Source: Bufo bufo
Taxonomy: Eukaryota > Chordata > Amphibia > Anura > Bufonidae
Assembly (NCBI RefSeq): GCF_905171765.1
Contig: NC_053391.1
Span: forward strand, 111,760,644-111,824,643
DNA: 64,000 nt
Direction: 5' to 3'
In this document: positions 20,129 through 31,452 of the stretch, in pieces
How the letters are laid out: every line of letters starts with the position of its first letter
Numbering within the stretch: position 1 is the first letter of the stretch
The notes under the pieces: generated by a model
Seen by the model: only the letters and a program-made list of their open reading frames with translations
What the model was told of the DNA's origin: nothing
The model's database searches: none
Position numbers and translations under genes: made by a program

Positions 20129-23100
20129 ATGAAGAAAAATACTATTAAGGGACGAGGACGCGGTCGTGGTGGTGTCCGTGGAGCCTCTGTTGCTGGTAGA
20201 GGACGTGGCCGTTCGGCCCCAGGCGCACACAGTAGGGAACGAACTCCCTCAACTAGCCGGCAGAATGTACCGCAATATCTCGTGGGGCCCAATGCCGCTC
20301 TTAGGATGGTAAGGCCTGAGCAGGTACAGGCATTAATCGATTGGGTGGCCGACAGTGCTTCCAGCACGTTCACCACATGGTCTTCCACCCAGTCTTCTGC
20401 GGAAAGCGCACAGGTGGCACCTGAAAACCAAGCCCATCAGTCTGTCACATCACCCCCAAGCATATCACCCACCTAGCCCTTCCCCAGTGGAGGAAGACAT
20501 ACCATGCACTGACGCACAACCACTTATGTCTCCAGATGAAGAGGACATGGGAATACCACCACAGCAGAGTCACCGACTCTCTGATGATGACGAAACACAG
20601 GTGCCCACTGCCGCGTCTTTTTGCAGTGTGCAGACTGAACAGGAGGAGGTCAGGGAGGGAGACTGGGTGGAAGACGATGCAGAGGACGATGAGGTCTTAG
20701 ACCCCACATGGACTGAAGGTCGTGGCGATGACTTTCACAGTTCAGAGGAAGAGGTAGTGGTGAGACCGAGACAACAGCGAAGCCAAAGAGGGAGCAGGGG
20801 GCCAAAGCAGACGAGCCGCCGCCCCCAGAGTTCGCCTGCTACTGGACATCGCCAACAGGGACCCAGCCCCACAAAGGCAGCTTCAAAGAGTTCCCTGGCA
20901 TGGCACTTCTTTAAACAATGTCCTACCGACAAGACCCGAGTGACTTGCACGCTCTGCCATCAGAGCCTGAGGCGAGGCATTAACGTTCTGAACCTCAGCA
21001 CAACCTGCATGACCAGGCATCTACATGCAAAGCATGAACTGCAGTGGGGTACACACCTTAAAAACCAGGCACTCGCTGAGGCTCCCCCTGCTCCCTCTAC
21101 CGCTGCTGCCTCGGCTTCCGCCTCGAGAGGAATGTTGCCACCTGCCGAGCAGCAAACAGAGGATGTGCCACCGACACCACCACCACCGCCACCGTCAACT
21201 AGCGTCTCCACTATATCACACAGCAGCGTTCAGCTCTCAATATCTCAAACCTTAGAGAGGAAGCGCAAATTCCCCCCGAGTCACCCTCGAGCCCTTGGCC
21301 TGAACGCCAGCATTTCTAAACTGCTGGCCTTTGAAATGCTGTCATTCCGGCTGGTGGACACAGACAGCTTCAAAAAGCTGATGGCCATGGCTGTCCCGCA
21401 GTATGTGGTTCCCAGCCGCCACTACTTCTCCAAGACAGCCGTGCCTTCCCTGCACATGCAAGTGTCCGATAAAATCAAGTGTGCACTGCGCAACGCCATT
21501 TGTGGCAAGGTCCACCTAACCACAGATACGTGGACCAGTAAGCACGGCCAGGGACGCTATATCTCACTAACTGCACACTGGATGAATGTAGTGGCGGCTG
21601 GGCCCCCGGCGGACAGTTCCTTGGCGCACGTCCTTCCGCCCCCTAGGATCGCAGGGCATCATTCTCTGCCTCCTGTAGCCTCCTCCTCCTACTCGGCTTC
21701 CTCCTCCACTGCTTCCACCAGCTCATCCGGTCAGCCACACACCTTCACCACCAACTTCAGCACAGCCCGGGGTAAACGTCAGCAGGCCATTCTGAAACTC
21801 ATATGTTTGGGGGACAGGCCCCACACCGCACAGGAGTTGTGGCGGGGTATTGAACAACAGACCGACGAGTGGTTTCTGCCGGTGGGCCTCAAGCCAGGCC
21901 TGGTGGTATGCGATAATGGGCGAAATCTCGTGGCAGCTCTGGGACTAGCCGGTTTGACGCACATCCCTTGCCTGGCGCATGTGCTGAACTTGGTGGTGCA
22001 GAGGTTCATTCACCAATACCCCAACATGTCAGAGCTGCTGCATAAAGTGCGGGCCGTCTGTGCGCGCTTCCGCCGTTCACATCCTGCCGCTGCTCGCCTG
22101 TCTGCGCTACAGCGGAACTTCGGCCTTCCCGCTCACCGCCTCATATGCGACGTGCCCACCCGGTGGAACTCCACCTTGCACATGCTGGAGAGACTGTGCG
22201 AGCAGCAGCAGGCCATAGTGGAGTTTCAGCTGCAGCACGCTCGCGTCAGTCGTACTGCCGAACAGCACCACTTCACCACCAATGATTGGGCCTCCATGCG
22301 AGACCTGTGTGCCCTGCTGCGCTGTTTCGAGTACTCCACCAACATGGCCAGTGGCGATGACACTGTTATCAGCGTTACAATACCACTTCTATGTCTCCTT
22401 GAGAAAACACTTAGGGCAATGATGTTAGAGGAGGTGGCCCAGGTGGAGGAGGATGAGGGCTCGTTTCTAACACTTTCGGGCCAGTCTGTTCGAAGTGGCT
22501 CAGAGGGAGGTTTGTTTAAGCAGCAGAGGACAGGTTCACAAGTCGCCAGCCAAGGCACTGTACTGGAGGACGAGGAGGATGAGGAGGAGGAGGTGGAGGG
22601 GGACGAGGATGACGCAAGTTCACAGCGGGGTGGCAGCCCAGGCCCATCACTGGTGCGTGGCTGGGGGGATACGGTGGACGATGACGATACGCCTCCCACA
22701 GAGGACAGCTTGTCCTTACCCATGGGTAGCCTGGCCCACATGAGCGAATATATGCTCCAATGCCTGCGCAACGACAGCAGAGTTGCCCACGTTTTAACGT
22801 GTGCAGACTACTGGATGGCCACCCTGCTGGATCCCCGGTATAAAGACAATGTGCCCACTTTAATTCCTGAACTGGAGCGCGACCGTAAGATGCGCGAGTA
22901 CAAGCGCACGCTGATAGAGGCGCTCTTGAGAGCATTCCCACATGTCACAGGGGAACAGGTGGAAGGTGAAGGCAGAGGAGTGGCAAGAGGTCGCCAACGC
23001 AGCTGTGTCACGGCCAGCTCATCTGAGGGCAGGGTTAGCATGGCAGAAATGTGGAAAAGTTTTGTCTCCACGCCACAGCTATCTGCACCGACACCTGATA

Positions 23101-23426
23101 CGGAACGTGTTAGCAGGAGGCAGCATTTCACTAACATGGTTGAACAGTATGTCTGCACACCCCTCCACATCCTGACGGATGGTTCGGCCCCATTCAACTA
23201 CTGGGTTTCGAAATTGTCCACGTGGCCAGAGTTAGCATGTTATGCCTTGGAGGTGCTTTCCTGCCCGGCGGCCAGCGTTTTATCTGAACGCGTATTCAGC
23301 ACGGCAGGGGGCGTCATTACTGACAAGCGCAGCCGCCTGTCCACAGCCAACGTGGACAAGCTGACCTTCATAAAGATGAACCAGGCATGGATCCCACAGG
23401 ACCTGTCCCTCCCTTGTGCAGAGTAG
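20129..23426 (+). pseudogene. hAT-A2 transposase, one deletion/frameshift from intact
   Basis: The ATG at 20129 opens a Lys/Arg/Gly head and the VRPEQVQALIDWVADS helix. That frame ends at 20476, and the remaining roughly 985 codons continue in the next frame to 23426. Compared with A1 and A3, about 25 residues (the NLSEPQVMQQSLMLFEDS region) are missing at the switch near 20460-20480, so a single deletion explains it. The BED finger (CTLCHQSLRRG, TRHLHAKH) lies at 20940-21035. The catalytic core has LTTDTWTSKHGQG at about 21512 and VVCDNGRNLVAALGL at about 21903. The C-terminal hAT region with WPELACYALEVLSCPAAS and SERVFSTAGG lies at 23220-23310. An acidic Glu/Asp stretch at 22560-22620 separates them. 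This is the best-preserved hAT-A transposase here. Confidence 0.9.
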
Positions 23427-23599
23427 TCCTTATTAACTGCCTAAAACATGTCTTGTTGTGCTACGGGCCACTTCTTTATTTGATACAAATTTTATGAAAC
23501 CCACAGTTGAATGAAACTCTTCTCTGTCTGGGCGCCGGGGCCTAACCAGATGAAAGTGGCCGGTTAAACTAACGGGTGACATGAAGCCATAACCTCTGC

Positions 23600-25950
23600 C
23601 ATGCTACCTCTGTCTTCTGTCTGGGTGCTGAGGCCTAAGTCAAATAAAGCGGTCTTCTGCTGTGCTGGGGGATATGAAGCTAATCTCTGACCTCTCTCCT
23701 CTGTCTGGGTCCAAAGGCCTAAATCACTGAAAGAGGCCTTCTCCTGTGGTGTGTGATATGATGCCAGAATATGTGCTGTGGGGCCTCTCTCCTCTTCCTG
23801 GGTGCAGGGGTCAAATAAACTAAATTGTGGCCTACTCCTGTGGTGGTTGATATGATGCCTGATTCTCTGATGTGGAACCTCTCTCCTCTGTTTGGGTGAA
23901 GGGGTCAAAGTAACTAAATGGTGGCTTCTCCTGTGGTGGCTGATATGATGCCAGAATATGTGCTGTGGGGCCTCTCTCCTCTTCCTGGGTGCAGGGGTCA
24001 AAGTAACTCAATCGTGGCTTCTCCTGTGGTGGCTGATATGATGCCAGAATATGTGCTGTGGGGCCTCTCTCCTCTTCCTGGGTGCAGGGGTCAAAGTAAC
24101 TCAATCGTGGCTTCTCCTGTGGTGGCTGATATGATGCCAGAATATGTGCTGTGGTGCCTCTCTCCTCTTCCTGGGTGCAGGGGTCAAAGTAACTAAATGG
24201 TGGCTTCTCCTGTGGTGGCTGATATGATGCCAGAATATGTGCTGTGGTGCCTCTCTCCTCTTCCTGGGTGCAGGGGTCAAAGTAACTAAATGGTGGCTTC
24301 TCCTGTGGTGGCTGATATGATGCCAGAATATGTGCTGTGGTGCCTCTCTCCTCTTCCTGGGTGCGGGGGTCAAAGTAACTCAATGGTGGCTTCTCCTGTG
24401 GTGGCTGATATGATGCCAGAATATGTGCTGTGGGGCCTCTCTCCTCTTCCTGGGTGCAGGGGTCAAAGTAACTCAATGGTGGCTTCTCCTGTGCTGATCG
24501 ATATAAAGCTGATGGTTGTGCCATCTGACATGGTTGCCAGGGTCTGATTTAATGGGGGCCTACTCCTGTGGTGGGTGATCTAAATGCCTGATTCTCTGCT
24601 GTGAAACCTCTCTCCTCCGTCTGGGTGTAGGGGTCAAAGTCTTTCAAAGTCGCCTGCTCCTGTGCTGATTGATATGAAGCTGATGGTTGTGCCATCTGAC
24701 ATGGTTGCCGGGGTCCCATTAAATTGTGGCCTACTCCTGTGGTGGCTGATATGATGCCAGAATATGTGCTGTGGGGCCTCTCTCCTCTTCCTGGGTGCAG
24801 GGGTCAAATAAACTAAATTGTGGCCTACTCCTGTGGTGGTTGATATGATGCCTGATTCTCTGATGTGGAACCTCTCTCCTCTGTTTGGGTGAAGGGGTCA
24901 AAGTAACTAAATGGTGGCTTCTCCTGTGGTGGCTGATATGATGCCAGAATATGTGCTGTGGTGCCTCTCTCCTCTTCCTGGGTGCGGGGGTCAAAGTAAC
25001 TCAATGGTGGCTTCTCCTGTGGTGGCTGATATGATGCCAGAATATGTGCTGTGGTGCCTCTCTCCTCTTCCTGGGTGCGGGGGTCAAAGTAACTCAATGG
25101 TGGCTTCTCCTGTGGTGGCTGATATGATGCCAGAATATGTGCCGTGGTGCCTCTCTCCTCTTCCTGGGTGCAGGGGTCAAAGTAACTAAATGGTGGCTTC
25201 TCCTGTGGTGGTTGATATGATGCCTGATTCTCTGCTGTGAAACCTCTCTCCTCCATCTGGGTGTAGGGGTCAAAGTCTTTCAAAGTCGCCTTCTCCTGTG
25301 CTGATTGATATAAAGCTGATGGTTGTGCCATCTGACATGGTTGCCAGGGTCTGATTCAATGGGGGCCTACTCCTGTGGTGGGTGATCTAAATGCCTGATT
25401 CTCTGCTGTGAAACCTCTCTCCTCCGTCTAGGTGTAGGGGTCAAAGTCTTTCAAAGTCGCCTTCTCCTGTGCTGATTGATATGAAGCTGATGGTTGTGCC
25501 ATCTGACATGGTTGCCGGGGTCCCATTAAATTGGGGCCTACTCCTGTGGTGGGTGATCTAAATGCCTGATTCTCTGCTTTGAAACCTCTCTCCTCCGTCC
25601 GGGTGTAGGGGTCAAAGTCTGTCAAAGTCGCCTTCTCCTGTGCTGATTGATATAAAGCTTATGCTTGTGCCATCTGACATGGTTGCCGGGGTCTGATTCA
25701 ATGGTGGCCTACTCCTGTGGTGGGTGATCTAAATGCCTGATTCTCTGCTGTGTAACCTCTCTCCTCCGTCTGGGTGTAGGGGTCAAAGTAACTAAATGGT
25801 GGCCTACTCCTGTGGTGGGTGATATGATGCCTGGTTCTCTGCTGTGGGACCTCTCTCCTTTGTCTGGGTGCTGTGGTCAAAATAATAGTAAGTGACCTTC
25901 TCCATTGGTGGGTGACTTGAAGCCTGATTCTGTGCTATGGGACCTCACTC
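23600..25950. repeat. Tandem array, 93-bp unit with ~150-bp variants, hAT-A2 3' region
   Basis: TCTCCTGTGGTGGCTGATAT, GCCTCTCTCCTCTTCCTGGG and GGGGTCAAAGTAACT recur every 93 bp, with insertions of variant units (CATCTGACATGGTTGCC). Because 93 is a multiple of three, long frames stay open on both strands (230 and 168 codons on the minus strand), but they lack transposon domains and follow the repeat exactly. I read them as non-coding. Confidence 0.93.
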
Positions 25951-26247
25951 CAATTAATATTGTTTAATTTTTATTTATTTTATGTTAACTCATCATTTCC
26001 CTATCTACATTTGTTTGCAGGGGATTTAACTACATTTTGCTGCCTTTTGCAGCCCTCTAGCCGTTTCCGGGTGTGTTTTACAGCCTTTTTAGTGCCCAAA
26101 AGTTCGGGTCCCCATTGACTTCTATGGGGTTCGGGTTCGGGATGAAGTTCGGGTCGAGTTCGGATCCCGAACCCGAACATTTTTCGAAAGTTCGGCCGAA
26201 CTCGTCGAACCCGAACATCCAGGTGTTCGCTCAACTCTAATCAGAAG

Positions 26248-26790
26248 GTTTTTTCACCCCAGTAAGCACAAAGCCGTATTTCTGGCCTAAATGTGACACT
26301 CACTTATGCACGTCTAATCTTAGATGTGCACTATACGAAACAGATGGTTTTTTTTTTTACCCCAGTATGCCTTAGTATGAGAAAGCCGTATTTCTGGCCT
26401 AAATTTCATAGTCACTTATGCATGTCTAATCCCAGATGTGCAGTATATCAGAGTTTTTTTCACCACAGTAAGCAAAAAGCTGTATTTCTGGCCTAAATGT
26501 GACACTCACTTATGCATGTCTAATCCTAGATGTGCACTATATGAAACAGATGGGGTTTTTTTTCACCCCATTAAGCAAAAAGCTGTATTTCTTTCCTAAA
26601 TGTGACACTCACTTATGCACGTCTAATCCCAGATGTGCACTATATGAAACAGATGTTTATTTTTCACCCCAGTAAGCTAAAAGCTGTATTTCTGGCCTAA
26701 ATGTGACACTCATTTATGCACGTCTAATCCTAGATGTGCACTATATGACAATTTTTTTAACCCCAGTAAGCAAAAAGTTTTTCTGGACTT
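26248..26790. repeat. 95-bp array of hAT-A1, distal section
   Basis: Continuation of the 95-bp array after hAT-A2, with increasing divergence (GTGCACTATATGAAACAGATG variants) toward the hAT-A1 promoter end. Confidence 0.88.
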
Positions 26791-27029
26791 GCAAACATGC
26801 AGATATCCTGTGTTGGTGCACTATCGTTGCATAAAATGGCTGCCGATTATGTTTTGATATTTACAAACTGAAGTAAAAAAAGTTTGTTTTCAGCAGTAGT
26901 TGGCTCAGTGCAGGCTTAAAATAATTGTGTACTGCACCCACAAAACACATTTGCCGTAGATTGCTGAGTAAAAAAGCAGTTCTTCATAAGATTTCTCCCT
27001 GATCTCTCCCTCACAGCAGCTGCAGCCTC

Positions 27030-27230
27030 TCCCTAATCTGAGCAGAGTGACGTGCGGCGCTACGTGACTCCAGCTTAAATAGAGGCTGGGTCACATGCTG
27101 CAGTTGGCCAATCACAGCCATGCCAATAGTAGGCATGGCTGTGATGGCCTTTTGGGGCAAGTAGTATGATGCTTGTTGATTGGCTGCTGTGCAGCCTTTC
27201 AAAAAGTGCCAAGACAGTGCTGAACACCGA
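27030..27230 (-). promoter_or_regulatory. hAT-A1 promoter region
   Basis: Minus-strand counterpart of the hAT-A2 promoter: inverted CCAAT boxes (TTGATTGGCTGC near 27176, GGCCAATCACAGCC near 27106) and an A/T-rich initiator region near 27070. It lies 100-300 bp inside the right terminus. In A1 it is now more than 15 kb from its ATG because of the nested insertions. Confidence 0.6.
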
Positions 27231-27333
27231 ACCCGAACTTTTACGCAAATGTTCGGGTACGGGTGCCGGAAAACCTAAAGTTTGGTACGAACCCGAACTT
27301 TACAGTTCGGGTTCGCTCAACTCTAATAGCATG

Positions 27334-27773
27334 TACTATAACATTTACATTGACAGTGAAAGCATATGGTAAAATTGCCACCTATACATAGAGTTATATG
27401 TCCAACATCTAATAGTTATAACTCCCTGAATAACAATTACAACTTACTGAACTGCTCTGCATAACACAATATCCCTGAAATAAAGGTAGATCTCTCACCA
27501 GATATGCTTTTACAAGGATGGTGGAGTTTGAGAAGGAGACATGCATAGGATAGCTCTGAACTGTGTTTTGGAGACTTCTCTTTCCCAGAATGCTTTGCAC
27601 TCCGACAATGAAATGCAACACCCACAATGCAGTAGTCTTTGTAACAGGAAAAACAAAGTTTAATACAACTTAACACCGCTAGATGGTGCTATAACCACAT
27701 TAAACACTTGAGAAATACCAAACATCTGACAGAATTAACTAGAATGATTATCTAACTCTGCCATGTTTTGTGT

Positions 27774-27817
<44 letters not shown>

Positions 27818-27819
27818 CA
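27334..27819. other. Unassigned flank with (AT)n microsatellite at 27777-27812
   Basis: Continuation of the DNA that flanks hAT-A1 on the left. No gene or element end is recognised until the Tc1 inverted repeat at 27820. The (AT)n run obscures the TA target site expected next to the Tc1. Confidence 0.5.
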
Positions 27820-28541
27820 CAGTGGATATACAAAGTCTACACACCCCTGTTAAAATGTCAGGTTTCTGTAATGTCATTTCAGAACTTTTTCCATATTTAA
27901 TGTGACCTATAAACTGTACCACTCAATTGAAAAACAAACTGAAATCTTTTAGGTGGAGGGAATAAAAAATAAAATAAAAAATGTGGTTGCATAAGTGTGC
28001 ACACCCTCTAATAACTGGGGATGTAGCTGTGTTCAGAATTAAGCAATCACATTCAAAATCATGTTAAATAGGAGTCAGGAAAAACCTGCCATCATTTAAA
28101 GTGCCTCTGATTAACCCAAAATAAAGTTCAGCTGCTCTAGTTGGTCTTTCCTGAAATTTTCTTAGTCGTATCCCACAGCAAAAGCCATGGTCCACAGAGA
28201 GCTTCCAAAACATCAGAGGGATCTCATTGTTAAAAGATATCAGTCCGGAGAAGGGTACAAAATAATTTCCAAGGCATTAGATATACCATGGAACACAGTG
28301 AAGACAGTCATCATCAAGTAACATAGTAACATAGTACATAAGGCCGAAAAAAGACATTTGTCCATCCAGTTCGGCCTGTTATCCTGCAAGTTGATCCAGA
28401 GGAAGGCAAAAAACCCTGTGAGGTAGAAGCCAATTTTCTCCACTTTAGGGGAATAAAAAATTTCTTCCCGACTCCAATCAGAATAACTCCCTGGATCAAC
28501 GACCCCTCTCTAGTAGCTATAGCCTGTAATATTATTACGCT

Positions 28542-31452
28542 CTAGAAACACATCCAGGCCCTCTTGAATTCCTTTATTGTACTCACCATCACCACCTCCT
28601 CAGGCAGAGAGTTCCATAGTCTCACTGCTCTTACCGTAAAGAATCCTCTTCTATGTTTGTGTACAAACCTTCTTTCCTCCAGACGCAGAGGATGTCCCCT
28701 CGTCACAGTCACAGTCCTGGGGATAAATAGCTGATGGGATAGATCTCTGTACTGACCCCTGATATATTTATACATATTAATTAGATCTCCCCTCAGTCGT
28801 CTTTTTTCTAAAGTGAATAACCCTAATTTTGATAATCTTTCAGGGTACTGTAGTTGCCCATTCCAGTTATTACTTTAGTTGCCCTCCTCTGAACCCTCTC
28901 TAGCTCTGCTATGTCTGCCTTGTTTACAGGAGCCCAGAACTGTACACAGTACTCCATGTGTGGTCTGACTAGCGATTTGTAAAGTGGTAGGACTATGTTC
29001 ATATCACGGGAATCTATGCCCCTTTTGATGCAACCCATTATCTTGTTGGCCTTGGCAGCAGCTGCCTGGCACTGGTTTTTGCTGTTTAGTTTGCTGTTTA
29101 TTAAAATTCCTAGATCCTTTTCCATGTCAGTGTTACCGAGTGTTTTACCATTTAGTATGTACGGGTGACTTGCATTTTTCCTTCCCATGTGCATAACCTT
29201 ACATTTATCAGTGTTAAACCTCATCTGCCACTTATTTGCCCAAGCCTCCAATCTATCCAGATCTCTCTGTAGTAGTATACTGTCCTCTTCAGTGTAAATT
29301 ACTTTACACAGTTTAGTGTCATCTGCGAAAATTGATACTTTAATATGCAAGCCTTCTACAAGATCATTAATAAATATATTGAAGAGAATAGGGCCCAATA
29401 CTGACCCCTGAGGTACCCCACTAGTGACAGTGACCCAATCTGAATGTGTACCGTTAATAACCACCCTCTGTTTTCTATCACTCAGCCAGTTACTTACCCA
29501 CATACAGACGTTTTCTCCCAGTCCGAGCATTCTCATTTTATATACTAACCTTTTATGCGGTACAGTGTCAAATGCTTTGGAGAAGTCCAGATATACGACA
29601 TCCATTGATTCGCCGCTGTCAAGTCTAGAACTTACCTCCTCATAGAAACTGATTAAATTAGTTTGACATGACCGATCCCTCACGAAGCCATGCTGATATG
29701 GCGTTATTTGCTTATTTCCGTTGAGATGCTCTAATATAGCATCTCTCAGAAAACCTTCAAACAGTTTACCCACAACAGATGTTAAACTTACCGGCCTATA
29801 GTTTCCAGGCTCTGTTTTTGGCCCCTTTTTGAATATTGGCACCACATATGCCACGCGCCAATTCTGTGGGACATTCCCTGTCAGTATAGAGTCTGCAAAT
29901 ATCAGAAATAAGGGTCTGGCTATGACATTACTTAATTCCTTTAGGATACGGGGGTGTATGCCATCCGGTCCTGGCGATTTGTCTATTTTAATCTTTTTAA
30001 GCCGCTGATGTACTTCTTCCTGGGTCAGACAGGACACTTTTAATGGGGAATTTATTTTTGCATTCTGCATGTCATCTGACAATTTATTTTCCTCAGTGAA
30101 TACATTGGAGAAAAAAATATTTAACAGCTTTGCTTTCTCCTCGTCGCTCTCTGCCACTCCCCCCTCATTACTCTTTAAAGGGCCAACACCTTCAGCTTTA
30201 TACTTTTTAACATTTATATAATTGAAGAACATTTTAGGGTTGGTTTTACTCTCTTTGGCAATTAATCTCTCGGTCTCTAGTTTGGCCGCTTTTATTTGTT
30301 TTTTACATGTTCTATTTTTTTCCTTATAGTTTTTCAGTGCTTCCGTGCAACCCTCCTGTTTTAGTGTTTTATATGCTTTCTTTTTGTCATTTATTGCTTT
30401 CTTTACAGTTCTATTTATCCACATTGGTTTCTTTTTGTTCCTTAACCTTTTATTACCATACGGTATGTACCTCTGACAATGAGTTTTTAGGATGTTTTTA
30501 AAGATATCCCATTTTGTGTCTGTATTTGTGAGGACTTTGTCCCAGTTAGTTTGGCCTATGGCCTCTCTTAGTTGGCTAAATTTAGCTTTTTGAAGTTTGG
30601 TATTTTTGTTCCTCCCTGTAGAAACGCTCTTTTGAATGATAATTGGAAGGTTATTACTTTATGGTCACTATTTCCCAGGTGTCCCCCGACCTGCACGTCT
30701 GTTGTTCTGTCAGGTCTATTGGTTAATACTAAGTCCGGTATGGCCGTCCCTCTAGTCGGGTCCTGAACCAGTTGGGAGAGGTAATTGTCTTTGGTTATAG
30801 CCACGAACCTGTTTCCCTTATGAGATATACAAGTTTCAGTTTCCCAGTCTATATCTGGGTAGTTGAAGTCCCCCATAATAACCACCTCATTATGATTTGC
30901 CGCCTCGTCTATCTCGTTTAGTAGTAGATTTTCTGTGGACTCTGGTATATTAGGTGGTTTATAGTAAACTCCTATTAGTAATTTATTGTTGTTTTTAGCT
31001 CCATGTATCTCTACCCATAGTGACTCCACATGTTCATGTCCCTCACTTATATCTTCTCGGACTGTGGGCTTTAGACAGGACTTTATATAAAGGCAGACCC
31101 CTCCCCCTCTCCGGTTTTGACGATCCTTTCTAAACAGACTGTAACCTTGTACATTAACTGCCCAGTCATAGCTATCATCCAGCCATGTCTCAGTTATTCC
31201 CACTATGTCATAGTCCTCCTCACACATCACTAATTCCAGTTCACCAGTTTTATTAGTCAGGCTTCTGGCATTAGTATACATACATTTGAGAGGTGTATGT
31301 ATATTTTTTACCCTACACCTTTCCTTCTGAATTGTTCTAGTCCCTCCTTCCATTCCTCCCCCATTCTTATTACCTTGCCCCCGGTCTCTATCTGCACTAT
31401 CTTCCCCTCCTATAACGTAATTACCCTCCCCCCCAGTCCCTAGTTTAAACAC
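28542..31452 (-). pseudogene. CR1 ORF2: APE endonuclease plus reverse transcriptase
   Basis: Three overlapping frames form one gene. The endonuclease is at 31452-30568: YTNARSLTNKTGELE, IVGITETWLDDSYDW, GDFNYPDIDWE and the NSDHKVI motif. The reverse transcriptase is at 30424-28823 with SPGPDGIHPRILKEL, YLDFSKAFDTVPH, SGVPQGSVLGP and catalytic FADDTK. A C-terminal region is at 28775-28542. Frames are split by apparent one-base losses: in an A run near 30590, in a C run near 28857 (the truncated copy has one more C), and in another C run near 28558. The enzyme nicks target DNA and reverse-transcribes the LINE RNA there. The frame opens inside the end of ORF1 at a GTG; the first ATG lies about 85 bases further on. 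Confidence 0.92.

Larger units (their letters stand above)
17842..26239 (+). mobile_element. hAT-A2: nearly intact BED-finger hAT transposon
   Basis: Starts TAGTGTTGAGCGAACAG and ends ...GTTCGCTCAACTCTA, flanked by the exact 8-bp duplication ATCAGAAG (17834-17841 and 26240-26247). Length is 8,398 bp, with nothing inserted in it. In order: promoter end (17842-18110), a 228-bp tandem array (18691-20058), the transposase gene (20129-23426), a 93-bp array (23600-25950) and the 3' terminus with the CCCCATTG hairpin. It is inserted in the 95-bp array of hAT-A1, so a family member has jumped into a relative. Confidence 0.95.
6226..27325 (-). mobile_element. hAT-A1: outer BED-finger hAT transposon, split by four insertions
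   Basis: The low-coordinate (3') end reads TAGAATTGAACGGACACC and the high-coordinate (5') end reads ...GTTCGCTCAACTCTA, which are inverted copies. An 8-bp duplication ATAGCATG flanks the element at 6218-6225 and 27326-27333, diagnostic for the hAT superfamily. Sub-ends are packed with TTCGGG-type repeats. The span is 21.1 kb, but removing the CR1, Gypsy, palindromic and hAT-A2 insertions leaves about 6 kb. The transposase is on the minus strand at 8505-11798. The 5' leader holds a 95-bp tandem array, and a CCAAT/TATA promoter sits near 27040-27220. All four insertions lie between its ends, so they are younger than A1. Confidence 0.93.

Noticed and set aside
20355..20470. A separate transposase start at 20355
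   Set aside because: That frame begins with GTG and the first ~38 residues are out-of-frame reading of the upstream coding segment; the real start is the ATG at 20129 followed by a frameshift.
23832..25331. Long minus-strand frames with 31-residue repeats resembling a secreted repeat protein
   Set aside because: They follow the 93-bp tandem array exactly, are also open on the other strand, and have no ATG-linked conserved domain; better explained as an in-phase satellite.
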